The notes under the pieces: generated by a model
What the model was told of the DNA's origin: nothing
What the model saw: the letters and a program-made list of their open reading frames with translations, nothing else
The model's database searches: none
Assembly (NCBI RefSeq): GCF_042477335.2
Contig: NC_091263.1
Coordinates: 71,418,501-71,482,500, forward strand
Length of the DNA stretch: 64,000 nt
Direction of reading: 5' to 3'
Source: Ovis canadensis
Taxonomy: Eukaryota > Chordata > Mammalia > Artiodactyla > Bovidae
In this document: one piece after another, positions 12,805-24,370 of the stretch
How positions within the stretch are numbered: position 1 is the first letter of the stretch
Layout of the letters: each line of letters opens with the position of its first letter
Position numbers and translations under genes: made by a program

Positions 12805-13012
12805 AGGTGACTCAGATGATAAAGAATCTACCTGCAATGCGGGACACCTGGGTTCAATCCCTCGGGTTGGGAAGATCCCCTGGAGAAGGAAATGGCAACC
12901 CACTCCAGTATTCTTGCCTGGAGAATCCCATGGACAGAGGAGCTTGGTGGGCTATAGTCCATAGGGTCACAAAGAGTCAGACATGAGTGAAGCAACTTAA
13001 CATACACACACA
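12805..13012 (+). mobile_element. Bov-tA SINE
   Basis: Head tcccaggtgactcagatgat, body to cagacatgagtgaagcaact, short CA tail. Confidence 0.9.
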
Positions 13013-13387
13013 CAACCAACAAAATAAGAAGAGACATAGCAAATATATTTAATGAAGAAATATTGAAAGCCTTTCTCTTAAAATCAGGAACAACACAAGA
13101 ATATCTGCTATCACATGTCAGCCAACATACTGGAAGTCCTAGCTACATAATAAGGCCAGAAAGAAAAAAAAGATGTAAGGATTGGAATAAAAGAAATGAA
13201 ACTGTCATCATCCACAAATGACATGACTGCACGTGCAGAATGCAAAAGACTCTACAGACAAAACACGAAATTGCCAGATACTAGATCGGTATACAATACA
13301 AAAATATCCATTGTATTTCCATACACCAGAAATAAAAGACAACAAAATTTTAAATGATTATTTTAATGTGTATTTATAAATATAAAT

Positions 13388-13594
13388 ATGGACTTCCCTG
13401 GTGGCTCAGATGGTAAAGTGTCTGTCTACAGTGCGAGAGACCCGGGTTCAATCCCTGGGTTGGGAAGATCCCCTAGAGAAGGAAATGGCAATCTACTCCA
13501 GTATACTGCCTGGAAAATCCCATGGACAGAGGAGCCTGGAAGGCTACAGTCCATGGGGTCGCAAAGAGTCAGACACGACTGAGCAACTTCACTT
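13388..13594 (+). mobile_element. Bov-tA SINE
   Basis: Full copy from gacttccctggtggctcaga to actgagcaacttcactt. Flanked by similar ataaatata sequence on both sides, a possible target duplication. Confidence 0.9.
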
Positions 13595-13962
13595 ATAAAT
13601 ATATATTTATAACATGAAAAAAAATCAAATATCCAGGAAGAAAAACTAGCAAAATGTGTGGAAGAGCCTACACAGAAAAGTCCAAAACTTTACTTAGACG
13701 AATTAGAGAAGACCTAAATAATAGAGGGATATACTATGTTCATGGGTCGGTGGCCTCAGTGTTATTAACATGTCAATTCTTCCGTAGTTGATACAAGTCT
13801 AATTAAAGAGAAGGCTTTTTGTGGAAATTGACAAGGTGAAGAATAGTAAGAATAGTTCTGATGAAGACAAATGCTGGAGGGTAAAGCTACTTGATAACAA
13901 GGTTCACTATAAAGCTACAATAATTCAGACAATGTGGTTTTTACAAAAGGATATACTGAAAT

Positions 13963-14161
13963 GGGCTTCCCTGGTGGCTCAGACAGTAAAGTGTCTGCCT
14001 GCAGTGCGGGAGACCCAGGTTCAATCCCTGGGTTGGGAAGATCCCCTGGAGAAGGAAATGGCAACCCACTCCAGTACTCTTGCTCCTCAGAGCCTGGTAG
14101 GCTACAGTCCATGGTGTCGCAAAGAGTCGGACACAACTGAGGGACTTCACTTTCACTTTTC
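13963..14161 (+). mobile_element. Bov-tA SINE
   Basis: Full copy with a small deletion in the body (ttgctcctcagagcctgg). Confidence 0.9.
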
Positions 14162-14164
14162 ATA

Positions 14165-14290
14165 CTGAAATGGCAACCCATTCCAATATTCTTGCCTGGA
14201 GAATCCCATGGACAGAGGAGCCTGGTGGGCTACAGTCCACAGGGTCACAAAGAGTCGGACACGACTGAGTGACTTAATTTTCACTTTCAT
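14165..14290 (+). mobile_element. Bov-A unit adjacent to Bov-tA
   Basis: A second tail half directly after the previous SINE. The junction shares catactgaaatgg-like words. Confidence 0.85.
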
Positions 14291-14767
14291 ACTGATAAAA
14301 TATAATAGAGACTTAGAAACAGACCTCCAGAGATTTATGATAAAACACATAGGAATAAACCTACCTAAGGGGTAAAAATAGGAATGCACCTATGTTCATA
14401 ACAGCACCATTTAGAATAGTTAAGACATGGAGACAACCTCAATGTTTACTGACAGATGAAAGGATAAAGATACATACATACCTATCACATAGACTATATA
14501 CAATGGAATATTACTCAGCCATAAAAAATGAAATAATGCTGTTTGCAGCAACACGGATTGAACTAGAGATTATTATACATGAGCAAAGTAACTCAGAAAG
14601 AGAAAGACATTAAATACTATATGATATCACTTACATGTGGAATCTAAAATATTATACAAATCGGCATATCTTTGAAACAAAAACAGACTCATAGACATAG
14701 AGAACAGACTTGTACTTGTCAAAGAGGAGCAGGTGGGTAGAGGAGGGAAGGGTTAGGAGATTGGGAT

Positions 14768-15742
14768 TCAGTTCAGTTTAGTTCAGTTGCTCAGTAGTGT
14801 CCAACTCTTTGCGACCCCATGAATCGCAGCACACCAGGCCTCCCTGTCCATCACCAACTCCCGGAGTTCACTCAAACTCATGTCCATTGAGTCGGTGTTG
14901 CCATCTAGCCATCTCATCCTCTGTCATTCCCTTCTCCTTCTGCCCCCAATCCCTCCCAGCATCAAAGTCTTTTCCAGTGAGTCAACTCTTCGCAAGGTGG
15001 CCAAAGTATTGGAGTTTCAGCTTCAGCATCATTCCTTCCAAAGAACACCCAGGACTGATTTCCTTTAGAATGGACTGGTTGGATCTCCTTGTAGTCCAAG
15101 GGACTCTCAAGAGTCTTCTCCAACACCACAGTTCAAAAGCATCAATTCTTCGGTGCTCAGCTTTCTTCACAGTCCAACTCTCACATCGATACATGACTAC
15201 TGGAAAAACCATAGCCTTGACTAGACGGACCTTTGTTGGCAAAGTAATGTCTGCTTTTCAATATACTATCTAGGTTGGTCATAACTTTCCTTCCAAGGAG
15301 TAAGCGTCTTTTAATTTCATGGCTGCAATCACTATCTGCAGTGATTTTGGAGCCCCCAAAAATAAAGTCTGACACTGTTTCCACTGTTTCCCCATCTATT
15401 CCCCATGAAGTGATGGAACTGGATGCCATGATCTTTGTTTTCTGAATGTTGAGCTTTAGGCCAACTTTTTCACTCCCCTCTTTCACTTTCATCAAGAGGC
15501 TTTTCAGTTCCTCTTCACTTTCTGCCATAAGGGTGGTGTCATCGGCATATCTGAGGTTATTGATATTTCTCCCGGCAATCTTGATTCCATCTTGTGTTTC
15601 TTCCAGCCCAGCGTTTCTCATGATGTACTCTGCATAGAAGTTAAATAAGCAGGGTGACAATATACAGCCTTGACGTACTCCTTTTCCTATTTAGAACCAG
15701 TCTGTTGTTCCATGTCCAGTTCTAACTGTTGCTTCCTGACTG
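14768..15742 (-). mobile_element. BovB (RTE) fragment with intact 159-codon RT piece
   Basis: About 975 bp in minus orientation inside an L1. Frame 15181-15660 reads MSPCLFNFYAEYIMRNAGLE, then RYADDTTLMAESEEELKSLL and LNIQKTKIMASS: RT motifs through the catalytic YADD. The endonuclease domain and the N-terminal part are missing. The downstream frame shifts at about 15240. Confidence 0.93.
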
Positions 15743-15960
15743 CAGAGGCAAATATATATATGATGGATAAACACCAAGGTCCTACTGTCTAGCACAGGGA
15801 TCTATATTCAATATCTTGTGAAAAATTATAATGGAAAAGAATATGGAAAATAATACATATAGTATATACATAACTGAGTCACTACTGTACTGAGGAAATT
15901 AATACAACATTGTAAGTCAACCATAAAATAATTTAAAATTTTATTATTTTAATACAATAA

Positions 15961-16628
15961 AAAAAAAGAAGGGATACAATTTAAAACAGAGTGGTCAGGG
16001 AAGGCCTGGCTTAGAGGGACAATGTATGCTCCACAGTGGGAAGTCTTCTATCATAGAGATGTCACTTCTCCCACAAATATTTGGCAAATTCAAGGCCTTC
16101 TCAACCACAACATCAAAGACTTTTTAATGGAACCTGACATTTGGCCCCAAGTTTCATATTGAACAGGAAAAAAATGCAAGAAAAAATAGTCAAGATGACT
16201 TTGAAAGGAAAAAAGACTGGGATTTTCCTAACACCATCAAAACATACTGTAAAGTTAATGTAATTAAAATGGCATGGCACTGGACTACAAATTTAAAAAC
16301 AGACTAATGGAATAAAACAAAGGGTAAACAGAAACGTGCCGTGTTAAATGTGTGTGTGTATTGGGGTGGTGGGGCCGGGGGGGAGACACAATCTCCTGCT
16401 TCTTAACTAAGCTCTCTAAATATTTGTAGTTTTCCATCAAGTCTCTTGGATTTTTCCCCAAAGAGATAATTTTATGCTTCTTTTCCAACTGTTACGCCTT
16501 TGGTTGGTTTCTCTTTTCTAACAGCATTGACTAACACACCAATACCAGGTTAAACAATAATGGTGACTGTATTCACCCTTGTCTTAAACCCAGTTTTAGT
16601 GGGTGTGCCCTTGATGTTTGTCATTAAA
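15961..16628 (+). mobile_element. L1-like fragment and unrecognised sequence
   Basis: 16120-16325 has L1 ORF2-type words (atggcatggcactggact, aaaaacagactaatggaata). The rest, including a G-rich run at 16361-16385, is unassigned. Confidence 0.45.
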
Positions 16629-16677
16629 TAAGAGTCAGACATGACTGAGCAACTAAGCACACACACACCATGGTAGG

Positions 16678-16878
16678 CTCCCTGGCGGCTCAGATGGTAA
16701 CGAATCCTTCTGCAATGCAGGAAACCTGGGTTTGATCCTTGGGCTGGGAAGATCCCCTAGAGAAGGGAATGGCTACCCACTCCCATATTTTTACCTGGAG
16801 AATCCCATGGACAGAGGAACCTGGCAGGTTATACAGTCCCTGGAGTCGCAGAGAGTCGGACGTGACTAAGCATACGTT
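16678..16878 (+). mobile_element. Bov-tA SINE
   Basis: Full copy (aggctccctggcggctcaga ... gtcggacgtgactaagca). A tail fragment of another copy precedes it at 16629-16670. Confidence 0.9.
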
Positions 16879-17185
16879 AAATAAGATAAATAATAAGCCT
16901 GAAGACGGGGGTATCTCTAGTCTATCTCCCTCTCTGTCTATATCTGTTTGTACTTTGCGAGTCTATACACTGCTCCACGCCGGGTTGGTGATAGGTGAGT
17001 TTGGGCGAGACACCCTCTGAAATCCTTTCCAATTTAATTATTCTACATATACATCGAAATTAGATTTTAAAATTCTGGGTTTTAAGTGGATGTTTCTCTC
17101 TGAGAGATTTTTATGGCTCTCAAGCAGAAAGCAAATGTCCTCATTCTGTGCCCTATATTTAGACTGAATGCCAGCAAGTAGAAAG

Positions 17186-17372
17186 ATTTTTTTTTTTTTT
17201 TTGATGCGGACCAACTGTAAAGTCTTTATTGAATTTGTTACAACATTGCTTCTACTATATGTTTCGGCTGTTTGGCCGTGAGGCATGTGAAATCTTAGCT
17301 CCCTGATCAGGGACTGAACCTTCATCTCCTGCTTTGGAAGTGAAGTCTGAACCACAGGAACACCAGGAAAGT
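17186..17372 (-). mobile_element. CHR-type tRNA SINE
   Basis: Poly-T (tail), gaggcatgtgaaatcttagc, ccctgatcagggactgaacc: the minus strand of an artiodactyl CHR-like SINE. Confidence 0.7.
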
Positions 17373-19160
17373 CTCCAGAAAAATTCTTGAAGGAGGTGAG
17401 TTTAGAATAAAGAGGAAGCAGCGAAAGTGCAGGGGATGGAATACAGTTCTGATCGTTACCACCCAGAGCCTGGGCCACCACCCAGGGTCACTTCATCCCA
17501 CTCAAGACACTTCACCTTTTGATCTGCTGGGGACAGAAACTGCACATATGGTTTATCTCCAGCTATGGGAATTATGCAACAGGGACCCAACTGACTCCTA
17601 TTCACACACAGACAACCCGAAACCACCCTTTGCCAGCGCCTTGTTGCTACCTTACCATAACCAACCATTTGTATTTGGAAGAACGCCGCCACTGTCAGCG
17701 TAATTCAGAAGCAAAGAGATTGATTGCTAGGTTTTGAGTTGTGTTTCAGAGTCTGTCTGACTGCCTGAGCTCTGTGTTCTGAGGGTTCACCAACTGTTTT
17801 GGCAGAAACACTGCTTTGTTTTGTGCTCAGTGTATAAAGTCTCCCAGCCAGCACCTTGCTGGCATTTTACTCATGGGCTGGGATACCTCCACCAAAATCC
17901 AACTTTGATTCTTTGTTTCTTCCCAGGTTGGTTTCTAGCAGCCACACCCTTCCTCACAGTAGAGTGTGGAATCCTATGCTCACTTGAATACTGTATTTAA
18001 ATACAGTATATTTTAAAATGAATTACTTCCTTTCATATAGAGTTCTGCCTTTCTCTCCACCCTTCTCTCTCACAAGCCTGGGCTTTGAGGGTTTGTTGGT
18101 TAGGTATTAGGTGTTTGGAAGACGGTAACACCTGACTCAGTTGGAATGGGAACTCTGGCTTAGCCCTCTGGTGGGTACATCATGAGGCTCTGGACAACCA
18201 CCAGTAGGAAGTCCAGCTTCCCGTTTGTGCTTATGCATGATTACTCGTCACTTGTAGAACTTCTTCTCAGTTCATTCGGACGTGGAAGCTGATATGAGGA
18301 AGCCCTCTTCCCACAGCGCCACCTCTAAGTGTTTATTGGTTGTTTAAGAAGCTCCCTTTTATGGAGGCAAAGAGACACATATTTTGTGATCCTAGGAGAC
18401 TTCATCTATTGAAGCCTCGGACTTCAAAACAGAAGAGAGGCCTGAGAGGGCCATAGTGGCGAAACGGCAATATGAAAACACGTTTTTAATACTCTCTGCG
18501 CTTGGTCTTTGCAACCTTTCATGAGACTGATCCTGTCACTTAGGGTAAATGTTTTAATTAAAATGCTATTTCAAACAGCCAGCAGCCCCGAGGCTTAAAG
18601 CAATTGTGAGGAATAAAGATGCTGCCAAAGAGCCCAACCCCGCTTTCCAAGGAAAGCTCGGTAGGACTCCTCCTGCCTGCCTCCCCTGGGCTGGAGAAAG
18701 CTGGATTTGACCCAGAGGTTGACACTGCATCTCTGCCCTGTTACTCTGAGTGCTTTGACCCACATGCATACTGACTGTTGCTTGAAGGATCCTGTCCTGG
18801 GTATCCCAGGGAGATCTTGATATCAGCAGCTTCTACTTCTGTATTTTGATGATGGCTATAATATATCCTTAGCTCAGATTCGACTAAACAGAGAGTCTAA
18901 ACTCTTATATTTGAAGACAGGCTGGGTGAACAATCATCAGAGAGGTTGTAAACTGAGTCGCAGGGTTGACCTAGACCAGTGATAAACTGTCTTTTATTAG
19001 ACTGGGTGTCCCACGGGAGGAATTCAGAGACCACTCTGGGGTAATAATAACCGGGAATAATAACTAATAAATAATAATTGGGAAACAGTAATACAAAACA
19101 CAGTCCTCTCTGTTCATGATAACCATTCACCATTCAGCAAGATTTTAAGATTATCTACAG
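17373..19160. other. Intergenic unique sequence with a 22-bp palindrome
   Basis: No gene is supported. Perfect palindrome atactgtattt/aaatacagtat at 17988-18009. Confidence 0.5.
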
Positions 19161-19331
19161 AGGAGAAGAGGGCAACAGAGGATGAGATGGTTGGATGGCA
19201 TCACTGGCATTGCTGACTCAATGGACATGAGTTTGAGCAAACTCTGGGAGATAGTGAAAGAACAGAAGCCTGGCATGCTGCAGTCCATGGGGTCACAAAG
19301 AGTTGGACACAACTTAGTGGCTAAACAACAT
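19161..19331 (+). mobile_element. BovB 3'-end fragment
   Basis: gaggatgagatggttggatg core to cacaacttagtggctaaaca end, with a small internal insertion. Confidence 0.85.
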
Positions 19332-21029
19332 GTGGTCTACTTACAAATGTAAAGTAAATTTTTAAAAAAGAAACAAGAAAGAAAAGACAAGAAACCAAGT
19401 CCCTTTCAGATATAATGATGTTCTTTGAAATGGCAGTTTTAGGGAAAAGGATCCTATTGGGTGTGTCCTCAATTAATCTATGAACTTAGCTCAGGGCCAT
19501 CTGGCTTCAGAAGTCCAAAGATAAGACACCAATCCTTGATAAATCTCTGCCCTACATCCTTGCCTTGAGACAAGCAATGGACCCATTTCTTTACCTTAGA
19601 ACAGTAAAACAGATCTCAGTAGAACAAATGTGGAAGAGAAACTTAAATCTTTAAACCATTCAACGTGAGGGAATCTTCTAGAAATTTCCTAAGGAAAAGT
19701 CATGTTTCACTCATATGTACTCAGTCTATTCAGAAGTTACAACTCTAAAAATAGAGACCAAGTCCAGCTCAGGGGGCCACTCTGAAATCCTGATATTGGT
19801 AATTCTTTGATCCCACCATACATGGGGCTTCCTGAGAGTCTAGGGTCCCTCTGCCTGAATTCATGTGCTTCCTGCAGTCTGACCTGAGTGCTGGGAGGCC
19901 AGTGTTTCCACATTGTAGCTTTACTGAGTGGGCCCAGGCTGACGCCTCCATGGCCCTGAGAGTCTTCTTGTCCATGAAAGCTTCACCTTCAACTACCTAC
20001 AGCACCTGATCTCTTCTGGAGGAATCTGTGAGGTGTCTCTTATTATACATGAAAGCCTTTGGAAATTACCAACAGTGAGGGTCTGAACAGTAAGTAATGA
20101 CTCCTCTCAGAATCCTTTTCCTAACCCACCACTTAGCTGAATCCCCATGTACTTTATTAGTTAACCATTTATAACTTATCTATTCAACATCTATCTTCCC
20201 CCTTAAGCTGTAAGCCCCATGATGGCAAAGCCTTTATCTGTTTATTCATTTCTATGTTCCCAGGACCTTGCAGAATACCAGGCACACAGTAGATGATCAG
20301 TATATGTTTGTTGAGTGACTGACTGATGTTAGAGTAACTGCTTCATATCTTAGGGCTCTAGGTTTTTTATCTATAAAATGATGGGATAGATGAAATCATC
20401 TCAAAATCTATACCAGATGGAACTAATTTGTATCATGATTTGTGAAGGGCACTGATGTTTCCTACCTACTGTGAAATGCATTAAAAATGTGAGATGCATT
20501 GTTGGATGCATAGAAGGATGGATAGAAATGGGACAAAGTAAGTGTAATACAAAGTTAATTGTAGATAAGGTAGTGACTATATTCAGTTACTACACAGGTA
20601 TTATTCAGGTTGTATTCAGGTATTATTAAGGTAGTATTCAGTTACTACACAGTTACTTCAACTTTCTGTGTAGTTCAAGATTTTCAAACTAAAATGTTGT
20701 GGGGCGGGGGAGGGGGGGAAATGTGGTGTTCAGAACAGCCTAAAGCAAGTTTTTTGGTAGAAAAAAAAGGCAAGTAATTCAATATAAAAGTCATCAAAAT
20801 TAGAAATAGAACAAACAGACAAAATAGATGTATACATTTTAATAGAATTGTGTGAACTTGCAAAAATTTTATGTAAGTATTAGAGGCAATATATGTGTGG
20901 TAAGAGTTTAGAGGAGAGAGCAACCTTGAGGAAGACCAAGTTGGGCCAAAAGGGCTTCAAGGAGGAGGTGATATTTCAGCTGGGCTTTGAAGGATATACA
21001 TAATCTGGATGGGTAATGAATTTAAGGAA
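19332..21029. other. Intergenic, with L2-like fragment
   Basis: An L2 3'-type block at about 20195-20335 (caggaccttgcagaatacca, ttgttgagtgactgactga). A local gtattcagttactacacag repeat lies at 20578-20660. The rest is unique. Confidence 0.5.
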
Positions 21030-21036
21030 AAGAATT

Positions 21037-21160
21037 TTGTTTATATTTTTGGTCACATCTTGCAGCATATGGGACCTTAGTTCCCAGACCACGGATCAAA
21101 CCCTCACTCCCTACAGTGGAAGTGTGAAATCTTAGCATTTGGACTGCCAGGGAAGTCCCA
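21037..21160 (-). mobile_element. CHR-type tRNA SINE
   Basis: ttggtcacatcttgcagcat ... ggactgccagggaagtccc, minus orientation. Confidence 0.7.
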
Positions 21161-21284
21161 GGAATAGAATTTTTATGGGGCTGAGGACAGCTGAAAATGA
21201 TAAAGCAAGCATATGTGGAGCAAGAAAACAAGCAAGAACAGTGAATGTCACATCAGCTACAACTAAACAGGGAAAGGTAAGGTT

Positions 21285-21560
21285 GAAAAGCAATGATGAT
21301 GATAAATAATATGGTTAGGATCTTCCTTATATATCAGTATTTGAGGTACCTGCACAGAGCACTTTCCATGTATTTATCTCACTTAATCCTCTCAACAAAC
21401 ATGTTACGACTAAAATAGTTGCTAGTAAGGAAACTAAGGTTTAGAGAAGTATATAGTCATTTGCCCAAGGTCACACAGTGAACAAGCAGCGGAACCAGGT
21501 TTGACCCAAAAGTCTGACCCCAAAATCCAAACCCCTGACCACTAGACATATTGCCTCCCT
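21285..21560. mobile_element. MIR SINE fossil
   Basis: Contains the MIR core signature gtcatttgcccaaggtcaca followed by cagtgaacaagcagcggaac. Confidence 0.7.
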
Positions 21561-22836
21561 GGAAAAAGTGAGGCTAGACTCTAGGGGCCCTTACAGCCCA
21601 AAGTAAGGAATTTAGGCTCTCCTCCCTAAGCCTGGAGATCCACTGAAAGATTTTTTTGGTGATCAGAGACTTTTAAAAAGAAAATTGGCATAAATAGGCA
21701 AGAGATGGAAGCTAGGAAACCCAATTAGGGAGATGTCACAATAAGGTGTGAATAAAATAGCTGTGGGGACAGAATAAAGAAATAGTCTTTAAGCAGAAAT
21801 AGTCTACTGACTTTTCCCAACTAATATTGAAATATATTGAGAAAAATCACTGTTTTGGTATTAAATATTCAAATTAAAAGTATCATTAGATCCCAAGCGT
21901 TGCATTGTATTAGCCTAGTGAGGCTCCAAGGACAAATAAATACACATTTATTTATTTATTGTCATTCCAGTCCACTTGCCAAGCTGCTCAGGCCTCAGGG
22001 AGAGTTTGAGGATCGTCAGCATGTTGACAGGTCCTTGTGTGAACTGCCCACAGGGCTCCTTTGGGTCCAGTCTTGCAATTCTCTGTCACTAGTGATGAGC
22101 TCCAGAGTGGATTCAAGAGGTCCAAACCCGACTTTCCCATCAGCAATCTGATAGAGCTAATCTCCCTTCCCCCAGAGCTGGATCTAGAGCGGTTAGGGTT
22201 TGTTAGGCTGTCACTGATCATCATCCCTGATCCACTGGGATGGCTGTGGCTTTCTGCTGGGAGCTGCCCCGAGGAGTCAGCTGGAGGGTGGGAATTCTTA
22301 TCAAAAGAGATGTGTGCGGATATGGAGGTGGACGAAAATTCCCAGAGAGGTGGTGTTCCCTGGGGGACATTCATTGACATGTGGGGCAGTGTCCCTGAAA
22401 CAGTTGTCTGGTGTTCCCTCCTCCCCTCTCTCCAGTTATTTCCCCAATAAAGTGACACGCTGGGGAGTACAGACCATGAAACAGGAGGAAAGACTCCTGA
22501 AAACACAGAGCAGTGGACAAGCATAAATGTGCATCTGTGTGTGTGCGTGTGAGAGATTACATCACTACCAAGATGGAAAGCAAGTTCTCAGACAGTGAGA
22601 GAGGTGAGGCAGTGAGAGGGTCAGATAGTGAGAGGGTGTTGAAGAAGAGAAGGGTCTACCAGAGAGAATGAAGAATTGCATGATTTCCCCACGTGTTCAC
22701 AAACAACAGGCTTTGAAGTCCAGGGAGATGTGTAGGAGGAAGAGCACTATTGGAGCCTGAGCCCAAAGCTCAGACGCTGGGAAGTCACTTATAACGAGGA
22801 ATAGGCTCAGGGGGCTGTTGTGAAAAACTGAACCAG
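21561..22836. other. Intergenic unique sequence
   Basis: Includes two overlapping open frames on opposite strands (21988-22524 minus, 22061-22450 plus) without recognised domains. No splice or promoter context supports a gene. Confidence 0.5.
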
Positions 22837-23556
22837 TTTAAGCCAACTGAAAAAGTTGGCTTAAAGCTCAACATTCAGAAAAACGAAGATCGTGGCATCT
22901 GGTCCCATCACTTCATGGGAAATAGATGGGGAAACAGTGGAGACAGTGTCAGACTTTATTTTGGGGGACTCCAAAATCACTGCAGATGGTGACTGCAGCC
23001 ATGAAATTAAAAGACGCTTACTCCTTGGAAGGAAAGTTATGACCAACCTAGATAGCATATTCAAAAGCAGAGACATTACTTTGCCGACTAAGGTCCATCT
23101 AGTCAAGGCTACGGTTTTTCCAGTAGTCATGCATGGATGTGAGAGTTGGACTGTGAAGAAGGCTGAGCGCCGAAGAATTGATGCTTTTGAACTGTGGTGT
23201 TGGACAAGACTCTTGAGAGTCCCTTGGACTGCAAGGAGATCCAACCAGTCCTTTCTGAAGGAGATCAACCCTGGGTGTTCTTTGGAAGCAATGATGCTAA
23301 AGCTGAAACTCCAATACTTTTGGCCACCTCATGCGAAGAGTTGACTCATTGGAAAAGACTCTGATGCTGGGAGGGATTAGGGGCAGGAGAAGAAGGGGAT
23401 GACAGAGGATGAGATGGCTGGATGGCATCACCGACTCGATAGACGTGAGTCTGAGTGAACTCTGGGAGCTGGTGATAGACAGGGAGGCCTGGCGTGCTGC
23501 AATTCATGGGGTCGCAAAGAGTCGGACACGACTGAGCAACTGAACTGAACTGAGCC
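22837..23556 (+). mobile_element. BovB (RTE) fragment with 5' hairpin
   Basis: About 700 bp from aagttggcttaaagctcaac to the ctgaactgaactga end. Frame 22892-23344 encodes ASGPITSWEIDGETVETVSD and [20 protein letters not shown], downstream of the RT active site. A 12-bp inverted repeat marks its 5' edge. Confidence 0.92.
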
Positions 23557-24039
23557 AAGCAAGGACTTAAACTCAGATGTAAATTGAGAACTCCTTCTAC
23601 TGCCCAACACTGACTCTTCCATTTCTTCCCAGCCCCTGGGAAATGCTCCCGGGAGCTCCACCCTCGCTAGAAGCCCCTGGAAGTAAAAGAGACTCACTTA
23701 TCTCACCAAGGACAGTGTCCCGAGCAGCTGGCCCATTGGACATCTGGGACTCAGCCTCATTTGCTTCTATTACTAACTTCCTTCCTGACCTCAGCAAGCT
23801 CCATAGGTTGTCTGTGTTTTCTCATCTGTGAAATGAAGAGGATAGAACTAGATGAAACTTCCTGCTGAAAAACGCAGTGCCTGAATTCTGCGCACTCCCC
23901 CTATTCCCAGCGGCCGGCAGGCCTCCCAACCCTGGGTGCCACCTTCTCTGACCGCCTGGCTAGAAGGAAGCTCCACTCCAACCACATGCCTGGCTGTTGT
24001 CCATGTTACGCTCCCTTGGCTCATCGTTTCCACTCCCTT
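23557..24039. other. Intergenic unique sequence
   Basis: GC-richer; no gene is supported. Confidence 0.5.
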
Positions 24040-24370
24040 CCATATTTAATCTGAATTCCTCAAACCTTTTTGTTATCTCCTATATAGTTCCCCAATGTAA
24101 GAATAAACCAATTTATATTTTAATTCCTCCACAGCAGACAGTTGGCTGTTTCCATTTTTCACTAACAGCACTGACACTAGTATTCTTTAGGTTGCCTCCT
24201 TGACTACATGTGCAAGGGATTTTCTAGAATGAGTGTCCAGAAATGGAATTGCTGAGCCAGGGGGTTTATGTGTTAGGTCTTGCCAAATGGTTCCCCAAAG
24301 TGCTGGTGCCAACATACGTTCACACTTGCAATATGCTTGTTTCTCACATCCTCACCAATCCTCTCAGGCT
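24040..24370 (+). mobile_element. Old L1 3'UTR-type fragment
   Basis: Phrases tgtccagaaatggaattgct, tgccaaatggttccccaaag and tgtttctcacatcctcacca are typical of L1M 3' ends. Confidence 0.6.

Larger units (their letters stand above)
13020..15960 (+). mobile_element. Old L1 ORF2 to 3' end, nested host for younger insertions
   Basis: L1 pieces at 13020-13385, 13594-13960, 14291-14767 and 15745-15960 read in order (acatactggaagtcctagct; ggaatattactcagccataa; gatctatattcaatatcttg). They are split by SINEs and one BovB. Confidence 0.75.

Noticed and set aside
21988..22524. 178-codon minus frame overlapping a 129-codon plus frame
   Set aside because: No domain or codon pattern stands out, and nothing in the flanks suggests a gene.
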